Source: Akkermansiaceae bacterium (GTDB taxonomy: Bacteria > Verrucomicrobiota > Verrucomicrobiia > Verrucomicrobiales > Akkermansiaceae). Taken from it: 64,000 nucleotides of DNA. The stretch lies in assembly GCA_905182405.1 (NCBI GenBank), contig CAJJBQ010000002.1, positions 248,001 to 312,000 on the forward strand, in the 5' to 3' direction. Positions 45,154-54,060 of the stretch are shown here, piece after piece (within the stretch, counting starts at the first letter, position 1; each line of letters starts with the position of its first letter). Position numbers and translations under genes: made by a program. Below the pieces are notes generated by a model, which ran no database searches, was not told where the DNA came from, and worked only from the letters and a program-made list of their open reading frames with translations.

Positions 45154-46410
45154 ATGAAAGACAGCTCGATCTCACCCTTCGCCGACCGCCCCGGAACACC
45201 CCGAATCATTCCTCCTTCCCCAGCGGGGATCAAGGGAAAGGTTGTTTATTGTAGCAGTAACGAGGTCCAAAAACGCATCATTCCTCCCTCTCCGGTTAAG
45301 ATTACTGGCGGTGTCCGCTATTTGTCAGGCGGGAAGTTAGCTGCCGTGACAGCCAGTCGAGCGACTGGGGCTGACGACGAAGCCCCGGAGATCACCCTTC
45401 CATCGAACAACGGAAGTCTCCCGGCTGATGACGTTGCTGCGATCAATCAGCTCGGTCAGAAATACCAGGTCTTTAAAAGTGAACTCTCCAAGGTCATTAT
45501 CGGCCAGGAAGAGGTCATCGAGCAGCTCGCCATTTGTCTCTTCTCCCGTGGTCATGGTCTTCTCATGGGAGTTCCAGGCTTGGCAAAAACTCTTCTCGTT
45601 TCCTCTGTCGCAGAGACTCTTAATCTGGATTTCAAGCGCATCCAGTTCACGCCCGACTTGATGCCATCTGATATCACGGGAACTGACATCATTCAGGAAA
45701 ATGAAGAAGGCCGCCGTGAATTTGAGTTTGTCAAAGGGCCCGTCTTCGCCAACATCGTGCTCGCCGATGAGATTAATCGCGCACCCGCCAAGACCCAGTC
45801 GGCAATGCTTGAGGCCATGGGTGAGCGAAAGGTCACGGTTCTTGGCAGAACCTACCCTCTTTCCCCGCCCTTTTTCGTTCTAGCGACTCAAAACCCCGTC
45901 GAACAAGAAGGGACCTACCCCCTGCCCGAGGCTCAACTTGACCGCTTCATGTTCCTCATCGAAGTGGAATATCCAACCGAGGCTGAAGAGCGCAGGATCG
46001 CCCGTGAGACCACTGGAGCAGACAAGCCCCCGCTCAACGGCCTTCTCAGTGGCGAGGAAGTCATTAACTACCAGAATCTCGTTCGTAAGGTTCCTGTTCC
46101 CGATCATATTTACGATTACGCCGTGGAGATCGTCCGACGCACTCGCCCAGATTCCGACGCAGCGCCTGAATGGATCAAAGAATTCGTGGGCTGGGGCGCA
46201 GGTCCTCGTGCGGTGCAGTATCTTATTCTCGGATGTAAGGCCCGCGCCGCACTTCGTGGAACCTATATGGCCTCGCTTGAAGATATCGAAGCAGTCGCCC
46301 AACCCGTCCTAGGTCACCGCGTTCTCACCAATTTCGCTGCTGAGTCGCAGGGCATGACTTCTAAAAAGATCGTTGCTCGGTTGATTGAGGAGATGCGGGA
46401 TGATGCTTAA
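45154..46410 (+). CDS. MoxR-type AAA ATPase with N-terminal repeat extension
   Basis: 418 residues. The AAA core begins at about residue 98 (INQLGQKYQVFKSELSKVIIG), with Walker A GVPGLAKTLLVSS, Walker B IVLADEINRAPAKTQSAMLEAM, the sensor ATQNPVEQEGTYPLPEAQLDRFMF and a C-terminal lid. MoxR ATPases act as chaperones that activate VWA-containing complexes. The first ~95 residues are extra to the family and hold two copies of a repeat also found in NuoE. It leads the first DUF58/VWA cluster; DUF58 follows after 20 bases. Confidence 0.95.
   Translation: MKDSSISPFADRPGTPRIIPPSPAGIKGKVVYCSSNEVQKRIIPPSPVKITGGVRYLSGGKLAAVTASRATGADDEAPEITLPSNNGSLPADDVAAINQLGQKYQVFKSELSKVIIGQEEVIEQLAICLFSRGHGLLMGVPGLAKTLLVSSVAETLNLDFKRIQFTPDLMPSDITGTDIIQENEEGRREFEFVKGPVFANIVLADEINRAPAKTQSAMLEAMGERKVTVLGRTYPLSPPFFVLATQNPVEQEGTYPLPEAQLDRFMFLIEVEYPTEAEERRIARETTGADKPPLNGLLSGEEVINYQNLVRKVPVPDHIYDYAVEIVRRTRPDSDAAPEWIKEFVGWGAGPRAVQYLILGCKARAALRGTYMASLEDIEAVAQPVLGHRVLTNFAAESQGMTSKKIVARLIEEMRDDA
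45202..45336 (+). repeat. Two tandem P-x-P-x-x-I protein repeats in the MoxR extension
   Basis: Encoded units IIPPSPAGIKGKVVYCSSN and IIPPSPVKITGGVRYLSGG have a period of 24 residues. The consensus PSPxxI-x4-V-x-Y-x-S aligns with the NuoE repeats at 14003-14263. A degenerate third unit may precede them (SISPFADRPGTPR). Confidence 0.8.
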
Positions 46411-46430
46411 GTGATCTCTACTAGAGATAC

Positions 46431-47324
46431 ATGAAATACGATTTCCTCGATACTGAAGTGCTCGCCCGACTTAAGGCGATCCCGATGGAGTCGCGTTTTC
46501 CGATGATCGGAAATGTCGCGGGCCGCCACCGATCCCCACATCGCGGATCATCCGTTGAGTTTGCGGAATACCGAAAGTATGTTCCTGGCGATGACACCCG
46601 CCGTCTTGATTGGAAGGCCTTTGCCCGTTCCGACCGCTACTACATTAAGGAGTTCGAAGCCGATACCAATCTCCGCGCTTACTTCGTCGTTGATTCGTCG
46701 GGCTCGATGAATTTTTCCTCGGGTGAGAATCCCACCAAGATTGAATTCGCCCGACGCATTGCCGCCACCTTGAGTTATCTCATCGTCAATCAAGGAGATT
46801 CCGTGGGACTCTCTTGTTGTAACGAAAAACTCCATCTGGAGATCCCTCCAAGCCGTCGCCCTGCACAGCTGCAGCACATTTTTGAATCGCTTCAAACGGT
46901 CGAACCCAAAGGGGAAACAGGCCTTATCCAAGCACTTCACACGATCGCCGAAAAGATCCAACAACGTGCGCTTGTTGTGGTTCTCTCGGATTTTTTCGTG
47001 GAAACCGATGAATTGGCTGACGCCCTACAGCACCTTCGCTTCCGCAAGCACGACATTGCGATGTTTCACTTGCTCGATCCCCAAGAGATCGCGTTTCATT
47101 TCGAAAGACCTCACCGGTTTATCGATCTTGAAGATGGCACCACCGTGGTAGCAGAGCCCAATCTCATAGTCGATGAGTACCACGCAGCGCTTAACGAGTT
47201 CCTCGCTACAACCGAGAAGAATTGCCACAACGTGAATGCCGATTATCAGCTACTCCAAACCGATGCGAATATCGAAGAAATTGTCTCGGGCTTCATCACC
47301 GGACGTCTCAGAAAAAAAAGATAA
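46431..47324 (+). CDS. DUF58 domain protein (first cluster)
   Basis: 297 residues. DUF58 motif HRSPHRGSSVEFAEYRKYVPGDDTRRLDWK is followed by a VWA-like core with the metal-site VVDSSGSMNFSS (DxSxS) and ALVVVLSDFFVETDEL. DUF58 proteins are substrates or partners of MoxR ATPases. It sits 20 bases after moxR and 9 before the membrane BatA-like gene. A second, diverged DUF58 copy is at 52636. Confidence 0.93.
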   Translation: MKYDFLDTEVLARLKAIPMESRFPMIGNVAGRHRSPHRGSSVEFAEYRKYVPGDDTRRLDWKAFARSDRYYIKEFEADTNLRAYFVVDSSGSMNFSSGENPTKIEFARRIAATLSYLIVNQGDSVGLSCCNEKLHLEIPPSRRPAQLQHIFESLQTVEPKGETGLIQALHTIAEKIQQRALVVVLSDFFVETDELADALQHLRFRKHDIAMFHLLDPQEIAFHFERPHRFIDLEDGTTVVAEPNLIVDEYHAALNEFLATTEKNCHNVNADYQLLQTDANIEEIVSGFITGRLRKKR

Positions 47325-47333
47325 CCTCCACTC

Positions 47334-49325
47334 TTGAACTTCCTCGTACCAGCGCTCCTTTGGGGGCTCCTTGCAGCAGCCATTCCGGTGATCATTCACC
47401 TTTTGAACCGACGCCGCTTCCGCACGGTGAAGTGGGCTGCCACGACCTTTCTTTTAAAGGCCTCGCGGGAATCTCGTGGAAAAAAGCGGCTCAAGCACAT
47501 TCTTATTTTGGCCTGCCGTGCCCTGGCCATCGCCGCGCTTATCTTTGCCGTCGCCCGTCCACTCGTCGGAAGTTTTCTGGGCTGGGGAAGCGGCTCCGTG
47601 GAAACAGTCGTTCTCGTGCTCGATCGTTCACCCAGTATGGAAATACGGGGAGCTGATGGACAACCGAGTCAACGCGAGGCGGTTCTCGAGCGCATCGCGA
47701 CCTCGCTCAAGAGCATGGGGGAGCCTCGTCTCGTTCTTATCGATAGCGCCACCCGAGAAATGCAAGATGTAGCCTCCCCCGAAGTTCTCCCTGAACTCTC
47801 GAGCACTCAGTCAACCGACACGCAAGCCGACATCCCCGGACTCCTCATTACTGCGATTGACTACCTTCAGGAAACGAATCCCGGGAAGGCTGAAGTTTGG
47901 CTCGCCTCCGACCTCCAGCGTGGGGATTGGAAAACGGCCGACAATCGCTGGCAAGCGGTGCAAAGTGGGATCGAAAACCTTCCGACAAAAACCAAGCTTC
48001 GCATCTTGGCGACGGATACAAAAAAACGACAGAATCTCTCACTCGAAATGGTCTCCTCGAGGCGAATTGATAGCGATCTCTTTCTTGATTTAAAACTCTC
48101 CCGAGCTGAGACAACAGGTGATGCCTCAGTGGCACTGACTTTTTCTCTTAACGGGGCCCGCACTTCGGAACGTATCACTATTACTGGACAGAACTCCCGT
48201 TTTCAAAAGCGCCTTTCGCTCGGTGCTGGCAATACAAGCGGTCATGGTTGGGTTGGATTAACTTCTGACAACAATCCGCGCGATAATGCGGTCTTTTTTG
48301 CTTATGGTCCCCGCTCAAACGTCCTGAGTTATTTGGTGTCTGATGCTCCCACGAACCAGGCCGCACGCTTCCTTCATCGGGCCGCCGCCCCTTTAGGGTT
48401 CACCCGACAGGAATGCCAGGTTCTCACGCCGGTAGAAACGAGGAGAATTGATTGGTCAAGAGCGTCCCTCATCATTTGGCAAGCGGCCATTCCTAAAGGC
48501 GCGGTAGCCTCCGAGATTCTCCAGTTTGTCGAAGGCGGAGGTTCGCTTCTCTTTGTCCCGCCTGAAATCGAATCAAGTGAGTCTATCTTTGGACTCTCGT
48601 GGGGAGAAGAGCAGACCGCACCCGATGACCAATTCTTCATTACCGGTCCATGGGTCCCCGACGATGGTCCCTGGGCGCATGGGACCAATGCTATCCCCCT
48701 TCCTCTGAAGGAATTGCGGGCTGTTAAACGTCGAAAGATCGATGGCGAAGCTGCTATTTTCGCCGAATGGGACGACAAGTCCCCTCTCTTGGTCCGCTAT
48801 CTCACCGGGAAAGGAACCGTCATCTTTATGGGGACTCTCCCGGATGATAGGTGGTCCAATCTTGAGTTCACAGCCCTCCACCTTGTCGCCGCCCAGCGCC
48901 TCATTCAAAAAGGAACCGATCGTCTTCACTCTGGCTTCCGCGCCGTCGCTGGAAGTGAAAAGGCGGAGACGAAAAATGATGAAGTCCGTGAGCGACTCGA
49001 CACTTTTGAGGATGACGACCCTTCACAAGAGCACTACCGCGCCGGCGTTTATCGACTTGGCGAACGCGTCATTGCCGTGAATCGAAAACCTGCCGAATCC
49101 TCACCCGAAAAGGTCACGAAGGAAGGGCTCAAAGAGCTCTTGGGAGACACTTCTTACTCTCTCTTCAGTGACGAAAACAGCAGGGACGATTTAGTCAAAG
49201 AAGCCTGGCGTGCCTTCCTGATTGCGGTTCTCGTATTTCTCATCACGGAAGCCCTCCTCTGCCTTCAGCCCAAGCCCGGACAAACCCCGATTAAGGGTGT
49301 CACCAAGCCCGTTTCTACCCCGTGA
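47334..49325 (+). CDS. BatA-type membrane protein with VWA-like domain
   Basis: 663 residues. A TTG start is accepted because the BatA N-terminal signature follows at once: MNFLVPALLWGLLAAAIPVIIHLLNRRRF, then a second helix after RESRGKKRLKHILILACR. A VWA-like domain begins at VVLVLDRSPSMEIRG. The C-terminal half contains a beta-rich region, a glutamine-amidotransferase-like flavodoxin segment (LIIWQAAIPKGAVASEILQFVEGGGSLLFV) and a last membrane helix (AFLIAVLVFLITEALLCL). It overlaps the next gene in GTGA fashion. Confidence 0.85.
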   Translation: MNFLVPALLWGLLAAAIPVIIHLLNRRRFRTVKWAATTFLLKASRESRGKKRLKHILILACRALAIAALIFAVARPLVGSFLGWGSGSVETVVLVLDRSPSMEIRGADGQPSQREAVLERIATSLKSMGEPRLVLIDSATREMQDVASPEVLPELSSTQSTDTQADIPGLLITAIDYLQETNPGKAEVWLASDLQRGDWKTADNRWQAVQSGIENLPTKTKLRILATDTKKRQNLSLEMVSSRRIDSDLFLDLKLSRAETTGDASVALTFSLNGARTSERITITGQNSRFQKRLSLGAGNTSGHGWVGLTSDNNPRDNAVFFAYGPRSNVLSYLVSDAPTNQAARFLHRAAAPLGFTRQECQVLTPVETRRIDWSRASLIIWQAAIPKGAVASEILQFVEGGGSLLFVPPEIESSESIFGLSWGEEQTAPDDQFFITGPWVPDDGPWAHGTNAIPLPLKELRAVKRRKIDGEAAIFAEWDDKSPLLVRYLTGKGTVIFMGTLPDDRWSNLEFTALHLVAAQRLIQKGTDRLHSGFRAVAGSEKAETKNDEVRERLDTFEDDDPSQEHYRAGVYRLGERVIAVNRKPAESSPEKVTKEGLKELLGDTSYSLFSDENSRDDLVKEAWRAFLIAVLVFLITEALLCLQPKPGQTPIKGVTKPVSTP

Positions 49326-51559
49326 GACATTTCAATTTCGGCAACCTCCACTTTCAAGCCAGTAACTTCATCCTAGTGCTCGTTGTATTGGCTCTGGTTG
49401 CCACCGCAGTCTTGTGCTTCATGGCTGTTAAAAGGTCCCTGCGACCAAAGCGCACCGGAATTCTTGAAGGGCTTCGTTTTCTCTGTGTCCTCATTGCTGC
49501 TATCATGCTTCTTGGCCCAGAGTGGCGCACCGTGGAATCGTCGGATCTTCAACCCGAAATCGTAATCATCTGGGACGAATCCCTCTCGATGTCGACTGAG
49601 GATGCACGCCTCCCTAAATCCCTCTCCGCAGATGAAAAGATCGTGGCTCGACAGGATCTCGTAGAAAAACTTCGAGAAAGCGAGTTTTGGAAACCTTTTG
49701 AAGTTGATGACAAAAATCGAGTCACATTTACCAGCTTTGGATCCCCTCCCGCGGATGGAGATCCTGCCTTGATCTCAATGGCTGGCTCGGATCTTAATCA
49801 AGCACTCAAGGACACTCTCGAAACAGGGCGCAATCTTCGTGCCGTTATTTTTTTGAGTGATGGGTCTTGGAATATCGGTAAGTCCCCTGTTGATGCCGCT
49901 CAGCAAATGCGTATCCGTGGAGTCCCTATCTACAGCCTCGGAACCGGAGCAGCCAATCGACTTCCTGATCTCGATCTTGAATCGGTCAATGCTCCTACCT
50001 ACGGAATCGTCGGCGAGAACGTGCAAATCCCCTTTACCATCGCGTCGTCCCTCTCCCGGGATGTGCGCACCATCGTGAGACTCCGAAGCGATAGTGGAAA
50101 AGAGCGGACCAAGGATATTGTCATTCCCGCCAACAGCACCTTTTACGACTCCATGCTATGGCGGATTGAAAAGGAAGGTGCCAGCAAACTTGAACTCTCA
50201 ATTCCTTACGCGAACGACGAACTCGTCGAGAGTAACAACTCCCGCGAATTCGTCATTGCAGGCAAGCCCGAGTCAATCAAAGTCCTGGTGATCGAAACTC
50301 TCCCCCGCTGGGAATATCGCTTCATTCGTAATGCCCTCTCCCGTGATCCTGGGGTCGTTGTTGATTGTCTCCTTCTCCATCCACAGCTTGGAAGTGGTGA
50401 TGGCCCCGACTACATCGAGGCCTTTCCTGAGAAACTTGAAGACTTGCAAAAATACGATGTCGTTTTTGTTGGGGACGTCGGTATCGGCGAAGGCGGCTTG
50501 ACCGTCGATCAGGCGAACCTGATCAAGGGTCTCGTTGAGAATCAAGCTTCGGGGGTCGTCTTTATCCCAGGCCCTCAAGGAAATCAATTTGGGCTCGCTA
50601 AATCCGAACTCGCCGATCTCATTCCTGTCGTCTTGGAAGAGGCTAAAAAGGAAGGTTACAGCGATAGTACAGCGTCGCCCATGCGTCTTACTACAGAGGG
50701 CGAAAAGAGTCTCCTCACTATGCTTGGCGACGACGAAAGAGAGAATGAATCCATCTGGCAGAGTCTCCCTGGATTCTACTGGCATGCTCCAGTTGTAAAA
50801 GCCAAAGCTGGAACTCAGGTTCTCGCGGTAAATGATAATCGACGAAACTCTTCAGGCCGCATTCCCATTCTCGTGACCTCACGTGCGGGATCTGGAAAGG
50901 TTCTCTATATGGCAATCGATTCAGCTTGGCGTTGGCGGCGGGGAGTCGAAGACCTTTATCACTATCGCTTCTGGGGGCAAGTGGCGCGTTGGATGTCCTA
51001 TCAACGAAATATGGCTGCGGGAGAGCGTGTCCGTGTCTTCTTCTCGCCGGAACGCCCCAAACCTGGCGAATCGGTTTTCATTTCTGCCAATGCCTTCTCG
51101 GTTGAAGGTGCTCCACTCATCGATGGTGCAGTGCAAGTCGACCTAACTGCACCCGATGGGAAGTCCCGGCGCTTGGAGCTTTCACAAGGAGATTCAGCAT
51201 GGGGTGCTTTCAGTGGGAAGTTCGAGATCAACCAGCCGGGCACTTGGTCCTTGCGAGCGTTTGTTGCCGGAGACGAAAATGCATCCGTTGAAACTAAAAT
51301 CATCGCTCAAGCGGACCCTATCGAAAAAACTGGACTCCCCGCGCGCCTTGATGTCCTCGATGAAATGTCAAGGGTGTCCAAGGGACGTCTTGTTACTCCA
51401 TCCCAGCTGTCCGAACTCGTGAATGAAATCAACTCTCTTCCCGAGCCCCAGCCCCTAGTGAACTCAATTAAACTATGGGCCCACTGGCTTACACCCACTC
51501 TATTGACCGCATTCCTTGCCCTCTTTTGGACGGGCCGCAAGCTAAATGGGACCTTCTAG
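49322..51559 (+). CDS. Large VWA/GATase-like membrane protein
   Basis: 745 residues, GTG start overlapping the upstream stop. Two N-terminal helices (NFILVLVVLALVATAVLCFM and FLCVLIAAIMLLGPE) precede a VWA domain with IIWDESLSMSTED and AVIFLSDGSWNIGKSPVDAA. A central flavodoxin-like segment (IKVLVIETLPRWEYRFIRNAL) and a beta-domain follow; a final helix (WLTPTLLTAFLALFW) ends it. It completes the moxR-DUF58-BatA-like-VWA cluster and converges on the sigma gene. Confidence 0.85.
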   Translation: MRHFNFGNLHFQASNFILVLVVLALVATAVLCFMAVKRSLRPKRTGILEGLRFLCVLIAAIMLLGPEWRTVESSDLQPEIVIIWDESLSMSTEDARLPKSLSADEKIVARQDLVEKLRESEFWKPFEVDDKNRVTFTSFGSPPADGDPALISMAGSDLNQALKDTLETGRNLRAVIFLSDGSWNIGKSPVDAAQQMRIRGVPIYSLGTGAANRLPDLDLESVNAPTYGIVGENVQIPFTIASSLSRDVRTIVRLRSDSGKERTKDIVIPANSTFYDSMLWRIEKEGASKLELSIPYANDELVESNNSREFVIAGKPESIKVLVIETLPRWEYRFIRNALSRDPGVVVDCLLLHPQLGSGDGPDYIEAFPEKLEDLQKYDVVFVGDVGIGEGGLTVDQANLIKGLVENQASGVVFIPGPQGNQFGLAKSELADLIPVVLEEAKKEGYSDSTASPMRLTTEGEKSLLTMLGDDERENESIWQSLPGFYWHAPVVKAKAGTQVLAVNDNRRNSSGRIPILVTSRAGSGKVLYMAIDSAWRWRRGVEDLYHYRFWGQVARWMSYQRNMAAGERVRVFFSPERPKPGESVFISANAFSVEGAPLIDGAVQVDLTAPDGKSRRLELSQGDSAWGAFSGKFEINQPGTWSLRAFVAGDENASVETKIIAQADPIEKTGLPARLDVLDEMSRVSKGRLVTPSQLSELVNEINSLPEPQPLVNSIKLWAHWLTPTLLTAFLALFWTGRKLNGTF

Positions 51560-51590
51560 AGAGAGTTTTGGAATGAATTAAAAAAACGAT

Positions 51591-52451
51591 CTAACTAACC
51601 CGATGAGCCTCCACCGCGTCAAGTGAAGACTCGTCTTTTTTACCAAGGATCTTCTTCATCTTCGCAAGCGCAATATTCTGTACCTGGCGAATCCGTTCCC
51701 GGCTCACACCAAAGTCCCGGCTAATTTCCTCAAGCGTAAGAGGCTTTTTTCCGTTGAGTCCGAAACGGTGATCAATGATGTGCGCTTCCCGCTCATCAAG
51801 ACTATCGAGAAGTTCATCGAGTTCCCCGTGGAGATTGCTGTTTTCCAAAGTCATCGAGGGATCAACCGCCTTTTCGTCTTGAACCATTTCCCCAAGGTGA
51901 GTCCCATCATCATCGCCAAGAGGCGCGTCAAGCGAGACCGGCCGCATCGCATACTGTTTTAATAGGACTAGCTTCTTTAAGGGAATACCAAGCTCTTCAC
52001 TCAGCTCCTCGTTTGTCGGGAGACGGCCTAAGTCCTCCGAGAGAAGCGCGGAAATCCGACGCACTTTGGCCAACTTGTCGATCATATGGACTGGCAGACG
52101 AATCGTCTTGCTTTGGTTCGAGAGGGCGCGCTTGATCGACTGCTTGATCCACCATGCGGCGTAGGTCGACAGCTTCCCCCCCTTTTCGGGGTCAAACTTA
52201 TCAACCGCCTTCATCAAACCGATATTCCCTTCCGAAATAAGGTCAGCGAGCGGAAGCCCGTAGTCTGAATAGTCGCGGGCAATTTTCACCACCAAACGAA
52301 GGTTTGCTTTGATGAGGTGCTCTCTCGCCTTTCCATCACCCTTTGAAATGCGATCTGCCAATTCGATTTCCTTTTCAGGAGTGATTAAATCAGTCTTCAT
52401 GATTTCACGCATGTAGACATTAGTGCTGCTATTTTCTGAGCTATTTGTCAT
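51591..52451 (-). CDS. RpoD/RpoS-type sigma-70 family factor
   Basis: 286 residues. Region 1.2 (VYMREIMKTDLITPEKEIELADR), region 2 (HLIKANLRLVVKIARDYSDYGLPLADLISEGNIGLMKAVDKFDPEKGGKLSTYAAWWIKQSI), region 3 (RLPVHMIDKLAKVRR) and region 4 (TLEEISRDFGVSRERIRQVQNIALAKMK) are all present. It is short and lacks region 1.1, as in group 2 (RpoS-like) factors. It stands alone, opposite to and between the two DUF58/VWA clusters. Confidence 0.95.
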   Translation of the reverse strand: MTNSSENSSTNVYMREIMKTDLITPEKEIELADRISKGDGKAREHLIKANLRLVVKIARDYSDYGLPLADLISEGNIGLMKAVDKFDPEKGGKLSTYAAWWIKQSIKRALSNQSKTIRLPVHMIDKLAKVRRISALLSEDLGRLPTNEELSEELGIPLKKLVLLKQYAMRPVSLDAPLGDDDGTHLGEMVQDEKAVDPSMTLENSNLHGELDELLDSLDEREAHIIDHRFGLNGKKPLTLEEISRDFGVSRERIRQVQNIALAKMKKILGKKDESSLDAVEAHRVS

Positions 52452-52501
52452 CGCTTAAACCCTTGATGGGAATGCCCCTATCCTAGTGCTAATTTTAACT
52501 T

Positions 52502-52532
52502 TTACTAGAAAATTCCACTATATTTTCAGTAA
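52502..52532. promoter_or_regulatory. Imperfect inverted repeat between sigma gene and second DUF58 gene
   Basis: TTACTaGAAAAT-N8-ATTTTCAGTAA: 11-base arms with one bulged base, in an A+T-rich stretch of the divergent intergenic region (52452-52635). Likely an operator or part of the divergent promoters. I could not fix -35/-10 boxes. Confidence 0.4.
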
Positions 52533-52635
52533 TTATCGAAAACTCCACAAGTTCAGGAATTTGACCTAAATCGGTATTCCCTCAAAATGGTGGGATTTCA
52601 GCTCGAAAAGCCCTTCCAAAGAAGAGAAGCTTCCA

Positions 52636-53532
52636 GTGAGGATGAAGGACGAGGAAAGCATCGAGGAGATGATGCGGCAAGTGCGCCGGTTGGAGATCCG
52701 TGCCCGTCGCTTGGCGAGTGAAACCTTTTCGGGTGAATATCACTCTTCTTTCAAGGGCGCGGGACTCGATTTTGATGAATTCCGGGAATATCAGCCAGGT
52801 GATGAAATCCGCTTCATTGATTGGAATGTCACGGCAAGGATGCAGGAAACCTACATTCGAAAATTTAAGGAAGAGCGTGAACTCTCAGTAATCATCGTCG
52901 TCGACATCTCTGGTTCAACCGATTTCGGAAGTGAACGACTCTCTAAGCGCGAGCGAGCTGCTGAGCTTACTGCTCTCATGGGATTTAGCGCGCGCTACAA
53001 TGGAGACAAAGTAGGACTTCTACTCTTTTCCAAGGGGCCCGTCCTCTACCTCCCTCCCAGAAAGGGTGGTAAAAATGTGATCCGTGCGATTAGAGAGGTT
53101 CTAACCACGAAACCCGAGGACCCGACAACCTCGATCTCATCCGCTTGCGAATTCCTTCACCAGTCACTCAAGAGGAAATCGCTGATCTTCTTTATCTCCG
53201 ACTTCATCGACTGGGGCTTCGAAAAAACGCTGGGGTCGCTGGCTCAGCAGCATGACGTGGTCGCCCTCTCTCTCATCGATCCGCTAGAGCAGAGTATCCC
53301 TGCAGTTGGGAAGGTTCAGTTCAAAGACCCCGAATCAGGATTTTCCGCGGTCGTAAACACTTCGAATCCGAATGCTCAAATGGGACTTTCGAAACTTTCG
53401 CGAAGATATCGGGAGGGACTTACCGCTTTCTTCAACAAACAAGGTATCGATAATACGGAGATTTCTACAATTGAAGATTATCTCCCCTCACTCCATCAAC
53501 TTTTCCAGCGCCGCGCCCGGCGAAAAAAATAA
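52636..53532 (+). CDS. DUF58 domain protein (second cluster)
   Basis: 298 residues. N-terminal helix MRQVRRLEIRARRLASETFSGEYHS, the DUF58 motif GLDFDEFREYQPGDEIRFIDW, a VWA-like core with IIVVDISGSTDFGS and IFFISDFIDWGF. This form (EYHSSFKGxGxxFxExRxYxxGDDxRxIDW) is the one usually found with BatA/BatB genes and MoxR. No MoxR lies next to it here; the only one in the window is at 45154. DUF4381 follows after 3 bases. Confidence 0.95.
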   Translation: MRMKDEESIEEMMRQVRRLEIRARRLASETFSGEYHSSFKGAGLDFDEFREYQPGDEIRFIDWNVTARMQETYIRKFKEERELSVIIVVDISGSTDFGSERLSKRERAAELTALMGFSARYNGDKVGLLLFSKGPVLYLPPRKGGKNVIRAIREVLTTKPEDPTTSISSACEFLHQSLKRKSLIFFISDFIDWGFEKTLGSLAQQHDVVALSLIDPLEQSIPAVGKVQFKDPESGFSAVVNTSNPNAQMGLSKLSRRYREGLTAFFNKQGIDNTEISTIEDYLPSLHQLFQRRARRKK

Positions 53533-53535
53533 ACA

Positions 53536-54060
53536 ATGCCAGACGAAGAACTGCCCGCGCTTCCCCACGATATCGGAGCCCCGGAGGATTATCTCCCAAG
53601 TACCCCCCTTTGGTTCTGGGTCGCTATCGCAGTGGTGTCGCTGGCGATAATCGTGATTATTGCCAGCCTAATCCGCCGTCTCTGCACCAAGAAGGCTCAG
53701 CCAGTGGCATTTGGTCCTGATCAATATATCGTAGCTCAAAAGGGCTTGGGTAAGCTGAAGGATCAGGTTACCTCACTCCCCATCGGCCGATTCGCATCCG
53801 CAGTTTCACTCATCATGCGGGAATACCTCTCACACGTCCTTCATGATCCAGCTCTCTTCGAAACTGATGAAGAAATGGCCGTGCGTCTAGAAAGCCTGAA
53901 TCGCGTCCCTGCTTCCGCACGCTCCTTTCTCCTCGATCTCAGCTCCGCAAAATACGCTCGATCCCAGGTCGATGACCAGAGCGCACTTCAATTTCTCGAA
54001 GAAGCATTTGCTGTGCTAAACGAGATTCGCCAATCTCAATCTGCGGAGAACCCATTATGA
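53536..54060 (+). CDS. DUF4381-like membrane protein
   Basis: 174 residues: a short acidic Pro-rich N-terminus (LPALPHDIGAPEDYLPSTP), one membrane helix (LWFWVAIAVVSLAIIVIIASLI), then a helical cytoplasmic domain ending in LEEAFAVLNEIRQ. This layout and its slot between DUF58 and batA fit the DUF4381 family of aerotolerance-type operons. It overlaps batA by 4 bases (ATGA). Confidence 0.8.
   Translation: MPDEELPALPHDIGAPEDYLPSTPLWFWVAIAVVSLAIIVIIASLIRRLCTKKAQPVAFGPDQYIVAQKGLGKLKDQVTSLPIGRFASAVSLIMREYLSHVLHDPALFETDEEMAVRLESLNRVPASARSFLLDLSSAKYARSQVDDQSALQFLEEAFAVLNEIRQSQSAENPL

Noticed and set aside
45880..46302. 140-codon minus-strand frame
   Set aside because: Antisense to the MoxR ATPase core; no features of its own.
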